This document shows positions 19,401 to 27,315 of a stretch of DNA of 64,000 nucleotides, piece after piece. The stretch spans positions 1 through 64,000 of the forward strand of contig CAVPOU010000002.1 of assembly GCA_963707125.1 (NCBI GenBank), in the 5' to 3' direction. Numbering within the stretch: the first letter of the stretch is position 1; every line of letters starts with the position of its first letter. The notes below the pieces were generated by a model, which was given only the letters and a program-made list of their open reading frames with translations, was not told the origin of the DNA and searched no databases. The DNA is from CAVPDE01 sp963707125. Lineage in GTDB: Bacteria > Desulfobacterota > DSM-4660 > Desulfatiglandales > HGW-15. A program made the position numbers and the translations under genes.

Positions 19401-19556
19401 CAGAAAAAGCGCTTCTTCCTCCACCCGGCCCATGTGCCGTTTGTAGGGAGCCTCGTAAATGATCTTTTTGTCCTGGTTGATGACGATCGCGTTGAGACTT
19501 ACCGATCCTGCATCGATTCCCACATAGGTGCTGTCGCTCTGCATCTTTCTTTCCAT
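16494..19556 (-). CDS. Large BadF/BcrA-type acyl-CoA dehydratase activase, tandem ATPase plus DUF2229
   Basis: This 1020-aa protein carries two ASKHA ATPase modules. Module 1 begins at YVGIDAGSVSLNAIV (residue about 11) and module 2 at YLGIDIGSTTTKYAVV (about 338). Each has the cluster-binding motif, NGPCASGTGSF and NKVCAAGTGSF, with the second cysteine in ACRCTVF and AERCTVF. In known activases a [4Fe-4S] cluster bridges two such modules and ATP drives one-electron transfer to a dehydratase. Residues about 655-1020 are DUF2229/COG3580 (CNHQCKLKIYDF, ETCYPVKVSHGH, NFSCGADSFIEHF). The internal fusion replaces the usual homodimer. ATG at residue 5 is an alternative start. Confidence 0.88.
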   Translation of the reverse strand: MERKMQSDSTYVGIDAGSVSLNAIVINQDKKIIYEAPYKRHMGRVEEEALFLIQDVQRRLGQENILAFAFTGNHGQKISERAGGFYEFETISQVLGTLFLRPDAGAIISMGGQDTALFQIHHDPKGWELEYFNTNGPCASGTGSFIDQQAQRLATSIYSSEKDGSKNQIDRILTDFITLGLRSAKPANVACRCTVFTKSDMIHLQNKGERLEDIIYGLHVGNARNYMSTIVSNRILENPILFIGGLSLNELQVRAFRAYFPELLVPPHNTSVGALGVALHALELGIRNRLNLKALESGESADQEKLPTAPKLEIRETRFPEDNDLPGVVFNRKMPVYLGIDIGSTTTKYAVVTEDRQIIDKHYVHTQGKPIEVTQKLLKRISDLQGDRVEILGVATTGSGRNVVGDFLNADLIIDEITAHARGAVEIDRTIDTIFEIGGQDSKYISITHSNPLDFDMNKVCAAGTGSFLHELANKHGINIVGEFQEIALSSDGPVKLAERCTVFMESDLVSYQQKGVPREDLIGGLCYAIVHNYLNRVVGKRKIGQRVMFLGGPSLNKGVVAAFEDVLGRGLIVPKHREVLGAFGAAVCLQEKIAMEKREKSTFRGLASAIEDRMDYAEKVCSADLNCHNQCKLKIYDFDGRKSVWGGECGRYEVIRSKGKKQENLFKVREEMWASALSGVFEELKGKPLMEVEGRPTVGMQRSLYTLQTGVMWAHFFDRLGYRLVLTPSTNSQISSSGIESMTAETCYPVKVSHGHVKELMGKTRFLFLPSIVTMPTPTDRERGFFCPLVQANQYMVRAALGLEMEAVLNPVIHLKYDLSTLALELTEQMAGKIGRSKRQIKKALEVGLERQSQFAQDLLRKGKEVLEAHDPSEPMVVVTGRPYNLHDERLNLRMGQNLAKIGMAAMPMDFIDVSSVDLSDFPNMYWGIGAQILRAAKFVRSRPNFFGLHITNFSCGADSFIEHFYKYIMQEKPYLILELDEHSAVAGVMTRLEAFRNVIENTMQKLGNDSFVYLKVSN

Positions 19557-19563
19557 TCCGCTT

Positions 19564-20478
19564 CTAACCTGTGTAGTAGTCTTTTCCGATATGGGTTTGT
19601 CTGCGTAGATCCCCTTTGTTCACCAGAGCCTTCACCGTCTCGTCCGCCTCACGGAGAGGAGCGCCCAGCGCGCCGGCCACATCCTCGACCGTGACGGGCC
19701 TTCTCCTGGCCATTTCGAGGACTGCAGCGGATAAAGGCACTTGAAGGTGCTGCTTTTCCTTAATCGGTGCCGTGGCGACGATCTCTGCGCACTCACCGAA
19801 GACACTCTTTATATCCTCCAGCTTTTTTCTGTCAAGAGGGATAGCCTTTGGGTCGGCAGGCGGCCTCACCACCGTGTTCAGCTGGACCCTGTCCGGAGCG
19901 ATTTCCAGAATCATCCGTTTCAGGGCTTCGATTTCCTCCTCACCCTCATTGAACCCGGCCAGAAGCATGACCTCAATGAAAAGCTGTCCCCTGTAACTTT
20001 TTCTGAGACTTTTCAGACCCTCGATGATCCCGGTCAGACTCAGGTTGTCGTGGGGTTGATGGATCGCCCTGAAAGTCTCCTCTCTCACGGTGGAGAGAGT
20101 CGGCATGACCATGTCCGCTTTCAGCAGCCGTTCCCTGACCTCGGGGCGGTATAGAAGGGATCCATTGGTCAGCACAGCCACTCTCGCGCCGGTCTTCTCT
20201 TTGACATAAGCAATGGCTCGATCGATTTCGACATGAAGGGTCGGCTCACCCGAGCCTGAGAAGGTCACGTAATCCGGCGTGATCTTGGCTAGAGTCTCCT
20301 CGAGTTCAGCAATAACCGCCTCCATAGGAACATAGGCCTTCGGCTCAATGGTCTTGCATGTGGTCTTCCCGATCTGACAGTACAGGCAATCGTAGGAACA
20401 GGTCTTGGGAGGGATCAAATCCACCCCGAGAGAAAGCCCTAGTCGTCTGGATGGCACGGGACCGAAAATGTATTTCAC
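19564..20478 (-). CDS. Radical SAM protein with C-terminal winged helix
   Basis: This 304-aa protein has the radical SAM cluster motif CSYDCLYC (CxxxCxxC) at residues 27-34, the start MKYIFGPVPSRRLG and the SAM-binding FSGSGEPTLH at about 94-103, placing it in the COG0731 group related to TYW1. The last 70 residues (VTVEDVAGALGAP, ETVKALVNKGDL) look like a winged helix that could bind nucleic acid. It ends 8 bp before the large activase gene, so it probably shares that operon. Its substrate is not known; a modification role in the activase pathway is only a guess from position. Confidence 0.8.
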   Translation of the reverse strand: MKYIFGPVPSRRLGLSLGVDLIPPKTCSYDCLYCQIGKTTCKTIEPKAYVPMEAVIAELEETLAKITPDYVTFSGSGEPTLHVEIDRAIAYVKEKTGARVAVLTNGSLLYRPEVRERLLKADMVMPTLSTVREETFRAIHQPHDNLSLTGIIEGLKSLRKSYRGQLFIEVMLLAGFNEGEEEIEALKRMILEIAPDRVQLNTVVRPPADPKAIPLDRKKLEDIKSVFGECAEIVATAPIKEKQHLQVPLSAAVLEMARRRPVTVEDVAGALGAPLREADETVKALVNKGDLRRQTHIGKDYYTG

Positions 20479-20552
20479 GAGATGCCTCGACTTTTATTCT
20501 AATGATCGAATATATACACGCTCAGAGCATGTTGCCAGTTATCCTTAAAAGT

Positions 20553-20682
20553 TTGGAGTAATGGAGTAGTGGAGTAGTGGAGTAATGGTTTAAACCCAAC
20601 ACTCCATCACTCCAACACTCCATTCTTTTTATTCTGTATTCTGTCTACTGTATTCTGTATTCTCTATTCTGTATTCTCTCTT
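20553..20682. repeat. Short-word arrays with inverted arms (gagtaatg and attctgtattctg words)
   Basis: Bases 20554-20588 repeat ggagtaatggagtagtgg. After a 12-bp loop (tttaaacccaac), 20601-20623 carries the reverse-complement word actccatcactccaacact, so a long imperfect hairpin can form. A separate array of attctgtattctg fills 20631-20680. The whole gap between polA and the radical SAM gene is made of these words. Confidence 0.75.
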
Positions 20683-23367
20683 TCAATGCGCTTCATCCCA
20701 GTTTCTTCCTGTTTTGATGTCCACTTTGAGAGGCACATCCAGACGGTGCACCCCTTCCATTTCTTCTTTGACCAGGCCGCTGACTTGGGGGACTTCCTCT
20801 TCCAAAACCTCGAAGAGGAGTTCGTCATGGACCTGGAGAAGCAGTTTGGTCTTGAGTCTTTCTCTTCTCAGCCTTTCATGAATGTGGATCATCGCCTTTT
20901 TGATCAGGTCCGCTGCGGTTCCCTGGATGGGCGTGTTGATGGCCATGCGCTCCGCTTCAGCCCGAATCATCCTGTTCCTGTGCTCGATGTCCGGGAGATA
21001 TCGTCTGCGCTGGAAAAGGGTCGTCACGTAACCTCTTTCCCGGGCCGAAGCAACAGTCGTCTCTCTGTAGCGCGCCACCCCTTCATATCGGCTGTAGTAG
21101 GCAGCGATGTAGTCCTTTGCCGTCGAAAAATCGATCCCCAGTTGCTCACTCAAGGTCTGGGGTCCCATCCCGTAGATAATGCCGAAATTGATGGCCTTGG
21201 CGATTCGCCTCATGTCAGGGGTGACTTTGTCCTTTTCGACACCCAGAACCTCGGAGGCTGTTCTGGCGTGGATGTCCTCCTCCTTTCTGAAGGCCTCCAT
21301 AAATGCGGGATCCCCCGAGTAGTGGGCAAACACTCTCAGCTCAATCTGACTGTAGTCGGCGGACAAAAACACATGCCCTTCATCGGCCATAAAACCTTTC
21401 CGAATCTCTCTTCCCTCTTCGCCGCGAGCAGGAATGTTCTGCAGATTCGGATTGCTGCTGCTCAGACGGCCCGTTGCGGTCACCGCCTGGTTGAAGGAGG
21501 TATGAATTCTTCCCGTCGATGGATGGACCAGGCCGACCAGAGCATCCAGATAAGTGGATTTCAATTTGGACAGGCTCCGGTACCTGAGAAGAAGCCCGGG
21601 AATCTTGTAGGGGAGCGATGCCAGCCTTGTGAGAACTTTCACGTCCGTGGAATACGCTTTGGTCTTCCATGTCTTCTTCTGGGTCGGAAGCCGGAGCTTC
21701 TCAAAGAGAACATACCCGAGCTGCTGGGGGGAGTTGATGTTGAACTCCATCCCCGCCTCTTCATAGATCTGCCGTTCAATACTTTGGAGTTCCTCTCCGT
21801 ATTTCTGAGACTGGGCCTTGAAAAAGGGGATGTCGATTCGGATCCCTTCCCATTCCATGTCCATCAGAACCGGGACGAGCTTCATTTCCAGGTTGTAGAA
21901 AAGGTCGTCATTCTTGTCAGAGACGAGTTGTTTCTCCATGAGGCGCTTCAACCTCCACGTCACCTCAGCCTTCTCGCAGGAGTATTCCATGGCCCTTGTC
22001 ACGTCCACTGCAGAAAAAGCGGCCGGGCCCTTGCTCTTTCCCACGACCTCCCCATAAGAGACGACTTTGGTGCCGAGGTGCTGTTGAACCAGGGTGTCCA
22101 GATCGTGCTGCTTGAGCCCCGGATTGAGGACATAAGAGGCAATCATCGTGTCAAAATGAATCCCCTTGAGATGGGCCTTGCGACGGCGCAGCGCCAGAGC
22201 ATCCGCCTTGATATTCTGCCCCACTTTCGCAATGGAGTCGTCTTCCAGGACAGGCTTGAGGATTCCGAGCACCGGAGGAAACCCGAGTTGTTGGGGAACT
22301 CCCAGATAGGAATGGCCCAAAGGCACATAGGCCGCCTTCCCTTCCTCCCACGAAAAGGACATGCCCACCACCTCCGCCCTCAAAGGGTCTTCAGCCGTGG
22401 TCTCCAATCGCAAGGAGACCCATCCGTGGTGTCTGATCCTGTCCGCCAGAACACGGAGATCTCCTTCAGAAAGGCACAAGCTGAAATCCTTTTTTCCGGT
22501 ATCCTCTGGCAGGGCAAACTGGTCCCAGAGATCCCTGAATTCAAGCTCCCGAAAAATCTCGCCGAGTTTCTTCTGATCTGCAGCAGCGATCCTGAGGTCC
22601 TCAAGGTGCTCGTCCAAAGGCACGTGGAGATCCAGGGTCACCAGTCTTTTGCTGAGGATGGCATCGTCCCGGGCCTGCGCCAGGTTCTCCTTGAGTTTGG
22701 CTTTCTTGATTTCCTGTGCCCTTTCCAGGACCTTTTCCAGACTCCCGAACTGCTTCACCAGGTCGATCGCCGTTTTCTCGCCCACGCCTGGGACACCAGG
22801 AATGTTGTCCGAACTGTCCCCTGAGAGACCCATGACATCGATAATCTGTTCCGGCTGCAGTCCGTACTCTTCTTTGAAACGGTCGTAAGTCGTGAGCCTA
22901 TCCTTCATCGTATCCCAGAGCGTGACCGAGGGAGAGACGATCTGCCTGAAATCCTTGTCCCCGGTCACCACGATGATCTTGTAGCCCTGCTCCTCGCCCC
23001 TTCTCGCCAGGGTGCCGATGATGTCATCCGCCTCATAGCCTTCTTTTTCAATCATCGCGAGACCCAGCCCCTCCACGATGGCACGGATATAGGGGAACTG
23101 AGCAATCAGTTCCTCAGGCGCAGGGGGTCTCGTTGCTTTGTACCCTTCATAGAGCGCATGCCTGAACGTAGGGCCTTTCGCATCAAAGACAACGGCCATG
23201 TAAGAGGGTTTTGTGTCCCGGAGGAGTTTGAGGAGCATTCTGGAAAACCCGAAGATGGCGTTCGTTGGAAGACCTCTGGAGCTTGAGAGGTTTCTCACCG
23301 CATGAAAGGCTCGATGGATGTAAGAGCTCCCATCCACCAGGTAAAGGACTTTTTCTTCTTGGATCAT
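20683..23367 (-). CDS. polA: DNA polymerase I, proofreading site apparently lost
   Basis: About 894 aa, with the full PolA layout. The 5' nuclease occupies 1-290 (YLVDGSSYIHRAFHA, SDNIPGVPGVGEKTA), the exonuclease-like domain about 300-490 and the polymerase about 500-894 (SADYSQIELRVFAH, RRIAKAINFGIIYGMG, LLQVHDELLFEV). In the middle domain the metal ligands deviate. The FDTET motif is LRLET (Asp to Arg, Glu kept), NIKAD keeps the third ligand, and the Y-x-A-E-D motif is YSCEK (Asp to Lys). Proofreading is therefore probably absent, as in Taq polymerase. ATG at 23367 has AAGGA before it; an upstream ATG at 23391 is possible. Confidence 0.95.
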   Translation of the reverse strand: MIQEEKVLYLVDGSSYIHRAFHAVRNLSSSRGLPTNAIFGFSRMLLKLLRDTKPSYMAVVFDAKGPTFRHALYEGYKATRPPAPEELIAQFPYIRAIVEGLGLAMIEKEGYEADDIIGTLARRGEEQGYKIIVVTGDKDFRQIVSPSVTLWDTMKDRLTTYDRFKEEYGLQPEQIIDVMGLSGDSSDNIPGVPGVGEKTAIDLVKQFGSLEKVLERAQEIKKAKLKENLAQARDDAILSKRLVTLDLHVPLDEHLEDLRIAAADQKKLGEIFRELEFRDLWDQFALPEDTGKKDFSLCLSEGDLRVLADRIRHHGWVSLRLETTAEDPLRAEVVGMSFSWEEGKAAYVPLGHSYLGVPQQLGFPPVLGILKPVLEDDSIAKVGQNIKADALALRRRKAHLKGIHFDTMIASYVLNPGLKQHDLDTLVQQHLGTKVVSYGEVVGKSKGPAAFSAVDVTRAMEYSCEKAEVTWRLKRLMEKQLVSDKNDDLFYNLEMKLVPVLMDMEWEGIRIDIPFFKAQSQKYGEELQSIERQIYEEAGMEFNINSPQQLGYVLFEKLRLPTQKKTWKTKAYSTDVKVLTRLASLPYKIPGLLLRYRSLSKLKSTYLDALVGLVHPSTGRIHTSFNQAVTATGRLSSSNPNLQNIPARGEEGREIRKGFMADEGHVFLSADYSQIELRVFAHYSGDPAFMEAFRKEEDIHARTASEVLGVEKDKVTPDMRRIAKAINFGIIYGMGPQTLSEQLGIDFSTAKDYIAAYYSRYEGVARYRETTVASARERGYVTTLFQRRRYLPDIEHRNRMIRAEAERMAINTPIQGTAADLIKKAMIHIHERLRRERLKTKLLLQVHDELLFEVLEEEVPQVSGLVKEEMEGVHRLDVPLKVDIKTGRNWDEAH

Positions 23368-23475
23368 GGTTCCTTCAACCTCTTGGGTCATGAAAGAGAA
23401 AAGACGCGCAGGCAGGCTTCTTCTGGCGGTAAGGATGCGGCTGGCTGGATTCGAGGTGCCCTTGGCAAGGTCTCC

Positions 23476-23844
23476 TTAACCGACTCGACCCTCGTTCAGG
23501 AAATCGGCCAGATCCTGATCGGCTTCACGAAAGGTCAGCTTGGCCAGAGGGGGTGCGGCCCATCTTGGTCTCAACTCAGGCAGGACCATTCTCTTGCCCT
23601 TGGGCCGTCTTTTGCCGACAGCCGCCGGACAGGTGCTGGAGGTGAACCCGATCCTTGCCCCCTCTTGATCATAAATGATTTCATTAATAAACCAGCCGAG
23701 GTGGCGACCGTTGATGCCGTAAAGGTGATCCTCTTCATAGAGGTAAGCGACCGGATGACCGTCCCAGAGAAAGATGGCTCCGTGATAGTCCGTGGCGATG
23801 TAGGCCACCGTGTCCCCTTTTTTGTCGTACAGAGTCTTTTCCAT
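23476..23844 (-). CDS. Small protein with 4-fold beta-flower-like domain
   Basis: This 122-aa protein has an N-terminal part of short repeated beta hairpins: LYDKKGDTVAYIA, GAIFLWDGHPVAYL, GINGRHLGWFINEIIYDQ. This is the pattern of the 4-fold beta-flower domain, four similar hairpins around a central axis, with unknown function. The C-terminus is basic (GKRRPKGKRMV) followed by an acidic end. It lies 84-108 bp upstream of polA on the same strand. Confidence 0.55.
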   Translation of the reverse strand: MEKTLYDKKGDTVAYIATDYHGAIFLWDGHPVAYLYEEDHLYGINGRHLGWFINEIIYDQEGARIGFTSSTCPAAVGKRRPKGKRMVLPELRPRWAAPPLAKLTFREADQDLADFLNEGRVG

Positions 23845-24163
23845 GTGACGAACGCTCTCCTGGAACTCTTACCCCGGAGCCGCTCAGTTTCAGTAAGGAG
23901 TAGGCAGTAAGCAGTAGGCAGTAGTTCTTGCTGCATACTCCCTACTTCATACTGCTTACTCATTGTTGCCTCCTCCGGGGAAGTTTTAGGGGCAAGGAGG
24001 CGGTTGGCGGGATGAGTCCATTTCCGGTTGCGGACTCGCCAGAGACCACACCCCCCAGCCTCGGGCTCAAACAGTCTTTAGTTGCAGCCAACGACCTGCA
24101 CTTTAATAAAAGTTTCAAACACACTTTACCAGGGATCGCGAGGCAAAACAATAGAAAATTCCA
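23845..24163. other. Intergenic gap with hairpin array and a structured element
   Basis: Bases 23890-23962 hold the array agtaaggagtaggcagtaag, a short loop, and its rough reverse complement (tactccctacttcatactgc). Bases 23996-24062 can fold into nested stems: outer gaggc/gcctc and inner gagtcc (24014-24019) with ggactc (24032-24037), flanked by ggcg/cgcc-like pairs. No riboswitch or ncRNA family is recognised with confidence. Confidence 0.45.
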
Positions 24164-25726
24164 TCACCTCGCGTACTCCACCGCCCTGGTCTCCCGGATC
24201 ACCGTGACTTTGATCTGCCCGGGATAGGTCAACTCCTTTTCAATTTTCTTAGCAATGTCGCGACAGAGAACGAAAGACTGATCATCCCCCACAATTTTCC
24301 CCTCCACCATGATTCGGATTTCACGACCTGCCTGGATCGCGTAGGACTTGGTCACTCCCTCGAAGGAGGTGGCAATCTTCTCCAGATCTTCCAGCCTCTT
24401 CACGTAGGATTCCAGCATCTCCTGCCGCGCACCCGGCCTGGCCCCGGACAACATGTCCGCTGCTTGAACCAGCACGGCAAGCACCGACTCCGGCGGCATC
24501 TCTTCATGATGGGCCGCAATCGCGTGAATCACCTGGGGGGCTTCGTTATATTTCTTCGCGAGTTCCGCACCGATCAGGGCATGAGGGCCTTCGACTTCGT
24601 GGTCCACCGCCTTTCCGATATCGTGGAGCAAGCCCGCTCTCTTGGCCTGCTTGACATTCAGGCCGAGTTCAGAGGCCATGACCCCGCAGAGGAATCCCAC
24701 CTCTATGGAATGAAGAAAGACGTTCTGGGCAAAACTGGTCCGATACTTGAGCCTGCCCACCAGTTTGATGATTTCCGGGTCCATCCCGTGGACTCCCATG
24801 TCAAAGGCCGCCTGCTCGCCCGATTCTTTGATGCCCGCCTCGATCTCCTTGTTCACCTTATCCACCATCTCCTCGATGCGAGCAGGGTGGATTCTACCGT
24901 CATCGATCAATCGCTCCAGTGCAATTTTTGCCACTTGACGGCGCACCGGGTTGAAACCGGAAAGAATCACCGCTTCCGGCGTATCGTCAATGATCACATC
25001 AATTCCTGTGGCCGCTTCAAGCGCACGAATATTCCGACCCTCTCGCCCGATGATCCGGCCTTTCATTTCTTCGTTGGGCAAGCTCACCACGGACACGGTT
25101 TTCTCCGCCACATAGTCGCCTGCATACCTCTTGATGGCCAGCCCAAGAATTTCCTGGGCCTTTCGCTGGGCCGCCTCCCTGGTTTCGCTCTCGATCCTGC
25201 GCATGAGCTTTGCCGCGTCCGCCTTGGCCTCCTCCTCCAGAGAGCCTATGAGCAGAGCTTTGGCTTCCTCGCTGGAAAGTCCTGCCAGCCTTTCGATCTC
25301 CTTTCTCTGGTTTGCGACCATTTCCTCAAGCTGGGCGTGTTTTGTCTTTATATCCTCTTCAATGGTCTCGATATCTTTTTCTTTTCTAGTGAGTTTCCTC
25401 TCCTTTTGCTCATACTGTTCAATTTTCTTGTCCAGGTTTTCTTCTTTGTGAAAGAGCCTTTTCTCCTGGACCGCCATCTGTTCTTTTTTCTCTTTGGTCT
25501 CCCTGTCGAACTCCAGGTTCATCTGGTAGAGAGTATCCTTGGCCCTGATGGCTGCCTCCCTTTTCAGAGCCTTGGATCTCTTGTGGGCCTCATTGATGAT
25601 CTTTTTCGAATAGTTCCTGATAGAGTCATACTGTCTTTCCACCACCCTCTTTCGGGTCCAGAATCCGAAGAGAAGACCCAAAAGAATCCCCACGACAAAG
25701 ATTCCTACAATTTGAATCCATGACAT
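24164..25726 (-). CDS. rny: Ribonuclease Y
   Basis: This 520-aa membrane-anchored endoribonuclease starts mRNA decay. It has an N-terminal membrane segment (IQIVGIFVVGILLGLLFGFW), a long coiled coil (residues about 30-200), a KH domain (GRIIGREGRNIRALE, about 220-235) and an HD domain with LLHDIGKAVDHE near 356. The length matches the family. Its presence beside an RNase E/G family enzyme in one genome is common in Deltaproteobacteria. It follows zapB-zapA and a terminator, so it probably has its own promoter in the 25727-25886 gap. Confidence 0.96.
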   Translation of the reverse strand: MSWIQIVGIFVVGILLGLLFGFWTRKRVVERQYDSIRNYSKKIINEAHKRSKALKREAAIRAKDTLYQMNLEFDRETKEKKEQMAVQEKRLFHKEENLDKKIEQYEQKERKLTRKEKDIETIEEDIKTKHAQLEEMVANQRKEIERLAGLSSEEAKALLIGSLEEEAKADAAKLMRRIESETREAAQRKAQEILGLAIKRYAGDYVAEKTVSVVSLPNEEMKGRIIGREGRNIRALEAATGIDVIIDDTPEAVILSGFNPVRRQVAKIALERLIDDGRIHPARIEEMVDKVNKEIEAGIKESGEQAAFDMGVHGMDPEIIKLVGRLKYRTSFAQNVFLHSIEVGFLCGVMASELGLNVKQAKRAGLLHDIGKAVDHEVEGPHALIGAELAKKYNEAPQVIHAIAAHHEEMPPESVLAVLVQAADMLSGARPGARQEMLESYVKRLEDLEKIATSFEGVTKSYAIQAGREIRIMVEGKIVGDDQSFVLCRDIAKKIEKELTYPGQIKVTVIRETRAVEYAR

Positions 25727-25886
25727 ATCTCACCATCCTCTGTATATTGAGATAGCAGCAACCCCTGCGCCGGGTCCATACAGACGTGGAGGTCTGCTGG
25801 TTAAAACCTGCGTTCCGGGCAGTCCTTGGAGGGACGGCTAAGAGAGGAAAGAGAAATCAGAAGGGAAATAAAGCGACTGAGGGAAA

Positions 25887-25930
25887 CAAAAAAATAAGCC
25901 GAGACCTCTTGGCCGCAAGGTCAAGAGATC
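25887..25930 (-). terminator. Rho-independent terminator after the zapA transcript
   Basis: Reading leftward, a 12-bp stem with one A-C mismatch (gatctcttgacc, loop ttgc, ggccaagaggtc; 25903-25930) is followed by tcggcttattttttt. It would end the transcript coming from zapB-zapA and any RNA encoded between zapA and rny. Confidence 0.8.
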
Positions 25931-26100
25931 CCTCACACACAGCCTTTTATCGTCAATGCTTCCCGCAGGGAGCATGTTGCTATGTTCTGAACGATATGTC
26001 AAAAGGCTCGTTTCCATCGTGCCTTACTAATCAACCCGTCCTCTTCTGACCGCCTCTGTTCCCCATTTCTAAGCAGGTCATATGTGTTTCGACGACACCC
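25931..26100 (-). ncRNA. Candidate structured small RNA between zapA and rny (6S-like position)
   Basis: Bases 25941-26008 fold into a long interrupted hairpin: agcctttt/aaaaggct outside, atcgt/acgat next and atgct-tccc-gca-ggg-agcat at the tip. It is followed on the minus strand by a strong terminator. The 6S RNA gene ssrS lies just after zapA in many proteobacteria and a bulged rod is its hallmark, so 6S is the leading guess. I cannot match the conserved 6S bubble sequence, so the identity is open. The whole 25727-26140 gap has no coding sequence. Confidence 0.35.
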
Positions 26101-26140
26101 CCTCTTCTTCCCTGCTCAAGGGACGGGACAAAAGGGGATC

Positions 26141-26434
26141 TCATCGTTTTTCAGTAGGTCCTATCACCGAGTCAATCGAGCGAATCAGGGACTGAGTCCG
26201 CTGCCGCAGCTTGGAATGCAGGTCTTCCCTCTCCTTGAGAATCTGGAAATAATCGCCTGCAATATCGAGCGCTGCAAGAATGGCCGTCCTTTTTTCGGAC
26301 AACCCCTCAGCGCCCTCTTCAATTTCCTTCAGTTTGTCATTGACGTAATCCGCGATCCTTTGCACCTGCTGCTCGTCGTCTTCACCCTGAACAAGGTACT
26401 CGGCATTGCGGATTCTGACTTTAACAGGCTCCAT
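26141..26434 (-). CDS. zapA: Cell division protein ZapA
   Basis: This 97-aa protein bundles FtsZ filaments at the division site. It shows the ZapA pattern: MEPVKVRIRNAEYLVQGED start, then QQVQRIADYVNDKLKEI, and a C-terminal helix (AALDIAGDYFQILKERED...) that forms the tetramer coiled coil. The ATG at 26434 was chosen because cagggag lies just before it and the family begins here. It sits 59 bp downstream of zapB in the same direction. Confidence 0.88.
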   Translation of the reverse strand: MEPVKVRIRNAEYLVQGEDDEQQVQRIADYVNDKLKEIEEGAEGLSEKRTAILAALDIAGDYFQILKEREDLHSKLRQRTQSLIRSIDSVIGPTEKR

Positions 26435-26493
26435 GAAACTCCCTGGGAAAGCCGCTTTTGGCGAAAGCGAAACGCACGGTACACCATGCAATT

Positions 26494-26736
26494 TTAATGA
26501 GTTATCTCAATTTGCTCAAGCTTCTCCAACAAAGAAAGAACTCTTTGCTTTGCCTTATCCCTTGAGCCCTTCAAATTCTCAAGCTCACTGGTCAGATCAG
26601 CAATTTTTCCCTCCTGAATGTGGAGTTTTTCAAGCATAGATTCTCTTTCTTTCTTGAGCGAGTTAGCGAATTTTATCAGGGAATCCACTTTTGCTTCAAG
26701 GACTTGAAACTGATCCATTTCCTCTGTTTTAAACAT
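26494..26736 (-). CDS. zapB: ZapB-like coiled-coil cell division factor
   Basis: This 80-aa protein is almost wholly coiled coil (FQVLEAKVDSLIKFANSLKK, ESMLEKLHIQEGKIADL), with the length and heptad pattern of ZapB. ZapB links ZapA to the chromosome terminus region in E. coli. The position directly before zapA supports the call, although coiled coils alone are weak evidence. A gaaggggtgtc ribosome site precedes the ATG. Confidence 0.7.
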   Translation of the reverse strand: MFKTEEMDQFQVLEAKVDSLIKFANSLKKERESMLEKLHIQEGKIADLTSELENLKGSRDKAKQRVLSLLEKLEQIEITH

Positions 26737-26822
26737 GACACCCCTTCACTGACTCCAACGAAATAGCCAGGATCTCTATTCCCGGCACTATGGTTCATAC
26801 TATCGTGCAGGGGAGAAAAGTC

Positions 26823-26858
26823 AATAAAAAAGACAAGCTTATGCTTGTCTTTTTTATT
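26823..26858. terminator. Bidirectional rho-independent terminator
   Basis: A perfect 16-bp inverted repeat, aataaaaaagacaagc (26823-26838), loop ttat, gcttgtcttttttatt (26843-26858), lies 28 bp after the atpC stop codon on the minus strand. It ends the atp operon before zapB. The flanking A and T runs make it work in either direction. Confidence 0.9.
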
Positions 26859-26886
26859 GTTCCATCCCCACTTGAGGAACTCTATG

Positions 26887-27297
26887 TCACAGGGCCTTCT
26901 GAACGACTTTCAGCCTCGCCACAGCCCTCCGAAGGGCAGCCTCTGCCCTGGCAAAATCAATTTCTTTGTCTGATCGATCACGGGAAAGCCGCTCCTTGGC
27001 CCTTTCCATGGCTTTCTTGGCTCTCTCCGCGTCGATTTCAGTCACTCTCTCGGCTGCATCCACGAGAATCGCGACTTTGTTCTTGAACACCTCAGCAAAA
27101 CCCGCGGTCACGGACAGAACCTCTTTCTCAGAACCGGCGGTGTAGCGCAATTCACCGGGAACAATCCCTGAAAGGAAAGACACATGGCCCGATAAAACGC
27201 CGAATTCCCCTTCGCTGCCGGGTGCGACCACACTATCCACGTCCTTTTCAAGCACCACCCTGGCGGGCGTCACGATTTCCAGATGGAGTTTATCCAT
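26887..27297 (-). CDS. atpC: ATP synthase F1 epsilon subunit
   Basis: 136 aa. The N-terminal beta sandwich (LHLEIVTPARVVLEKDVDSV, GEFGVLSGHVSFLSG) is followed by the two-helix C-terminal domain (AERVTEIDAERAKKAMERA) that can inhibit ATP hydrolysis. It is the last gene of the atp operon, 18 bp after atpD, and is followed by the terminator at 26823. Confidence 0.95.
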   Translation of the reverse strand: MDKLHLEIVTPARVVLEKDVDSVVAPGSEGEFGVLSGHVSFLSGIVPGELRYTAGSEKEVLSVTAGFAEVFKNKVAILVDAAERVTEIDAERAKKAMERAKERLSRDRSDKEIDFARAEAALRRAVARLKVVQKAL

Positions 27298-27315
27298 AAC
27301 TTACCCTATCTCTCG

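Noticed and set aside
20553..20682. CRISPR array
   Set aside because: Units are short, degenerate and without constant repeats or unique spacers; no cas genes are in the window.
20686..22824. Long open frame (712 codons) antisense to polA
   Set aside because: It mirrors polA codon structure, shows no recognisable domain and has no ribosome site; polA is certain.
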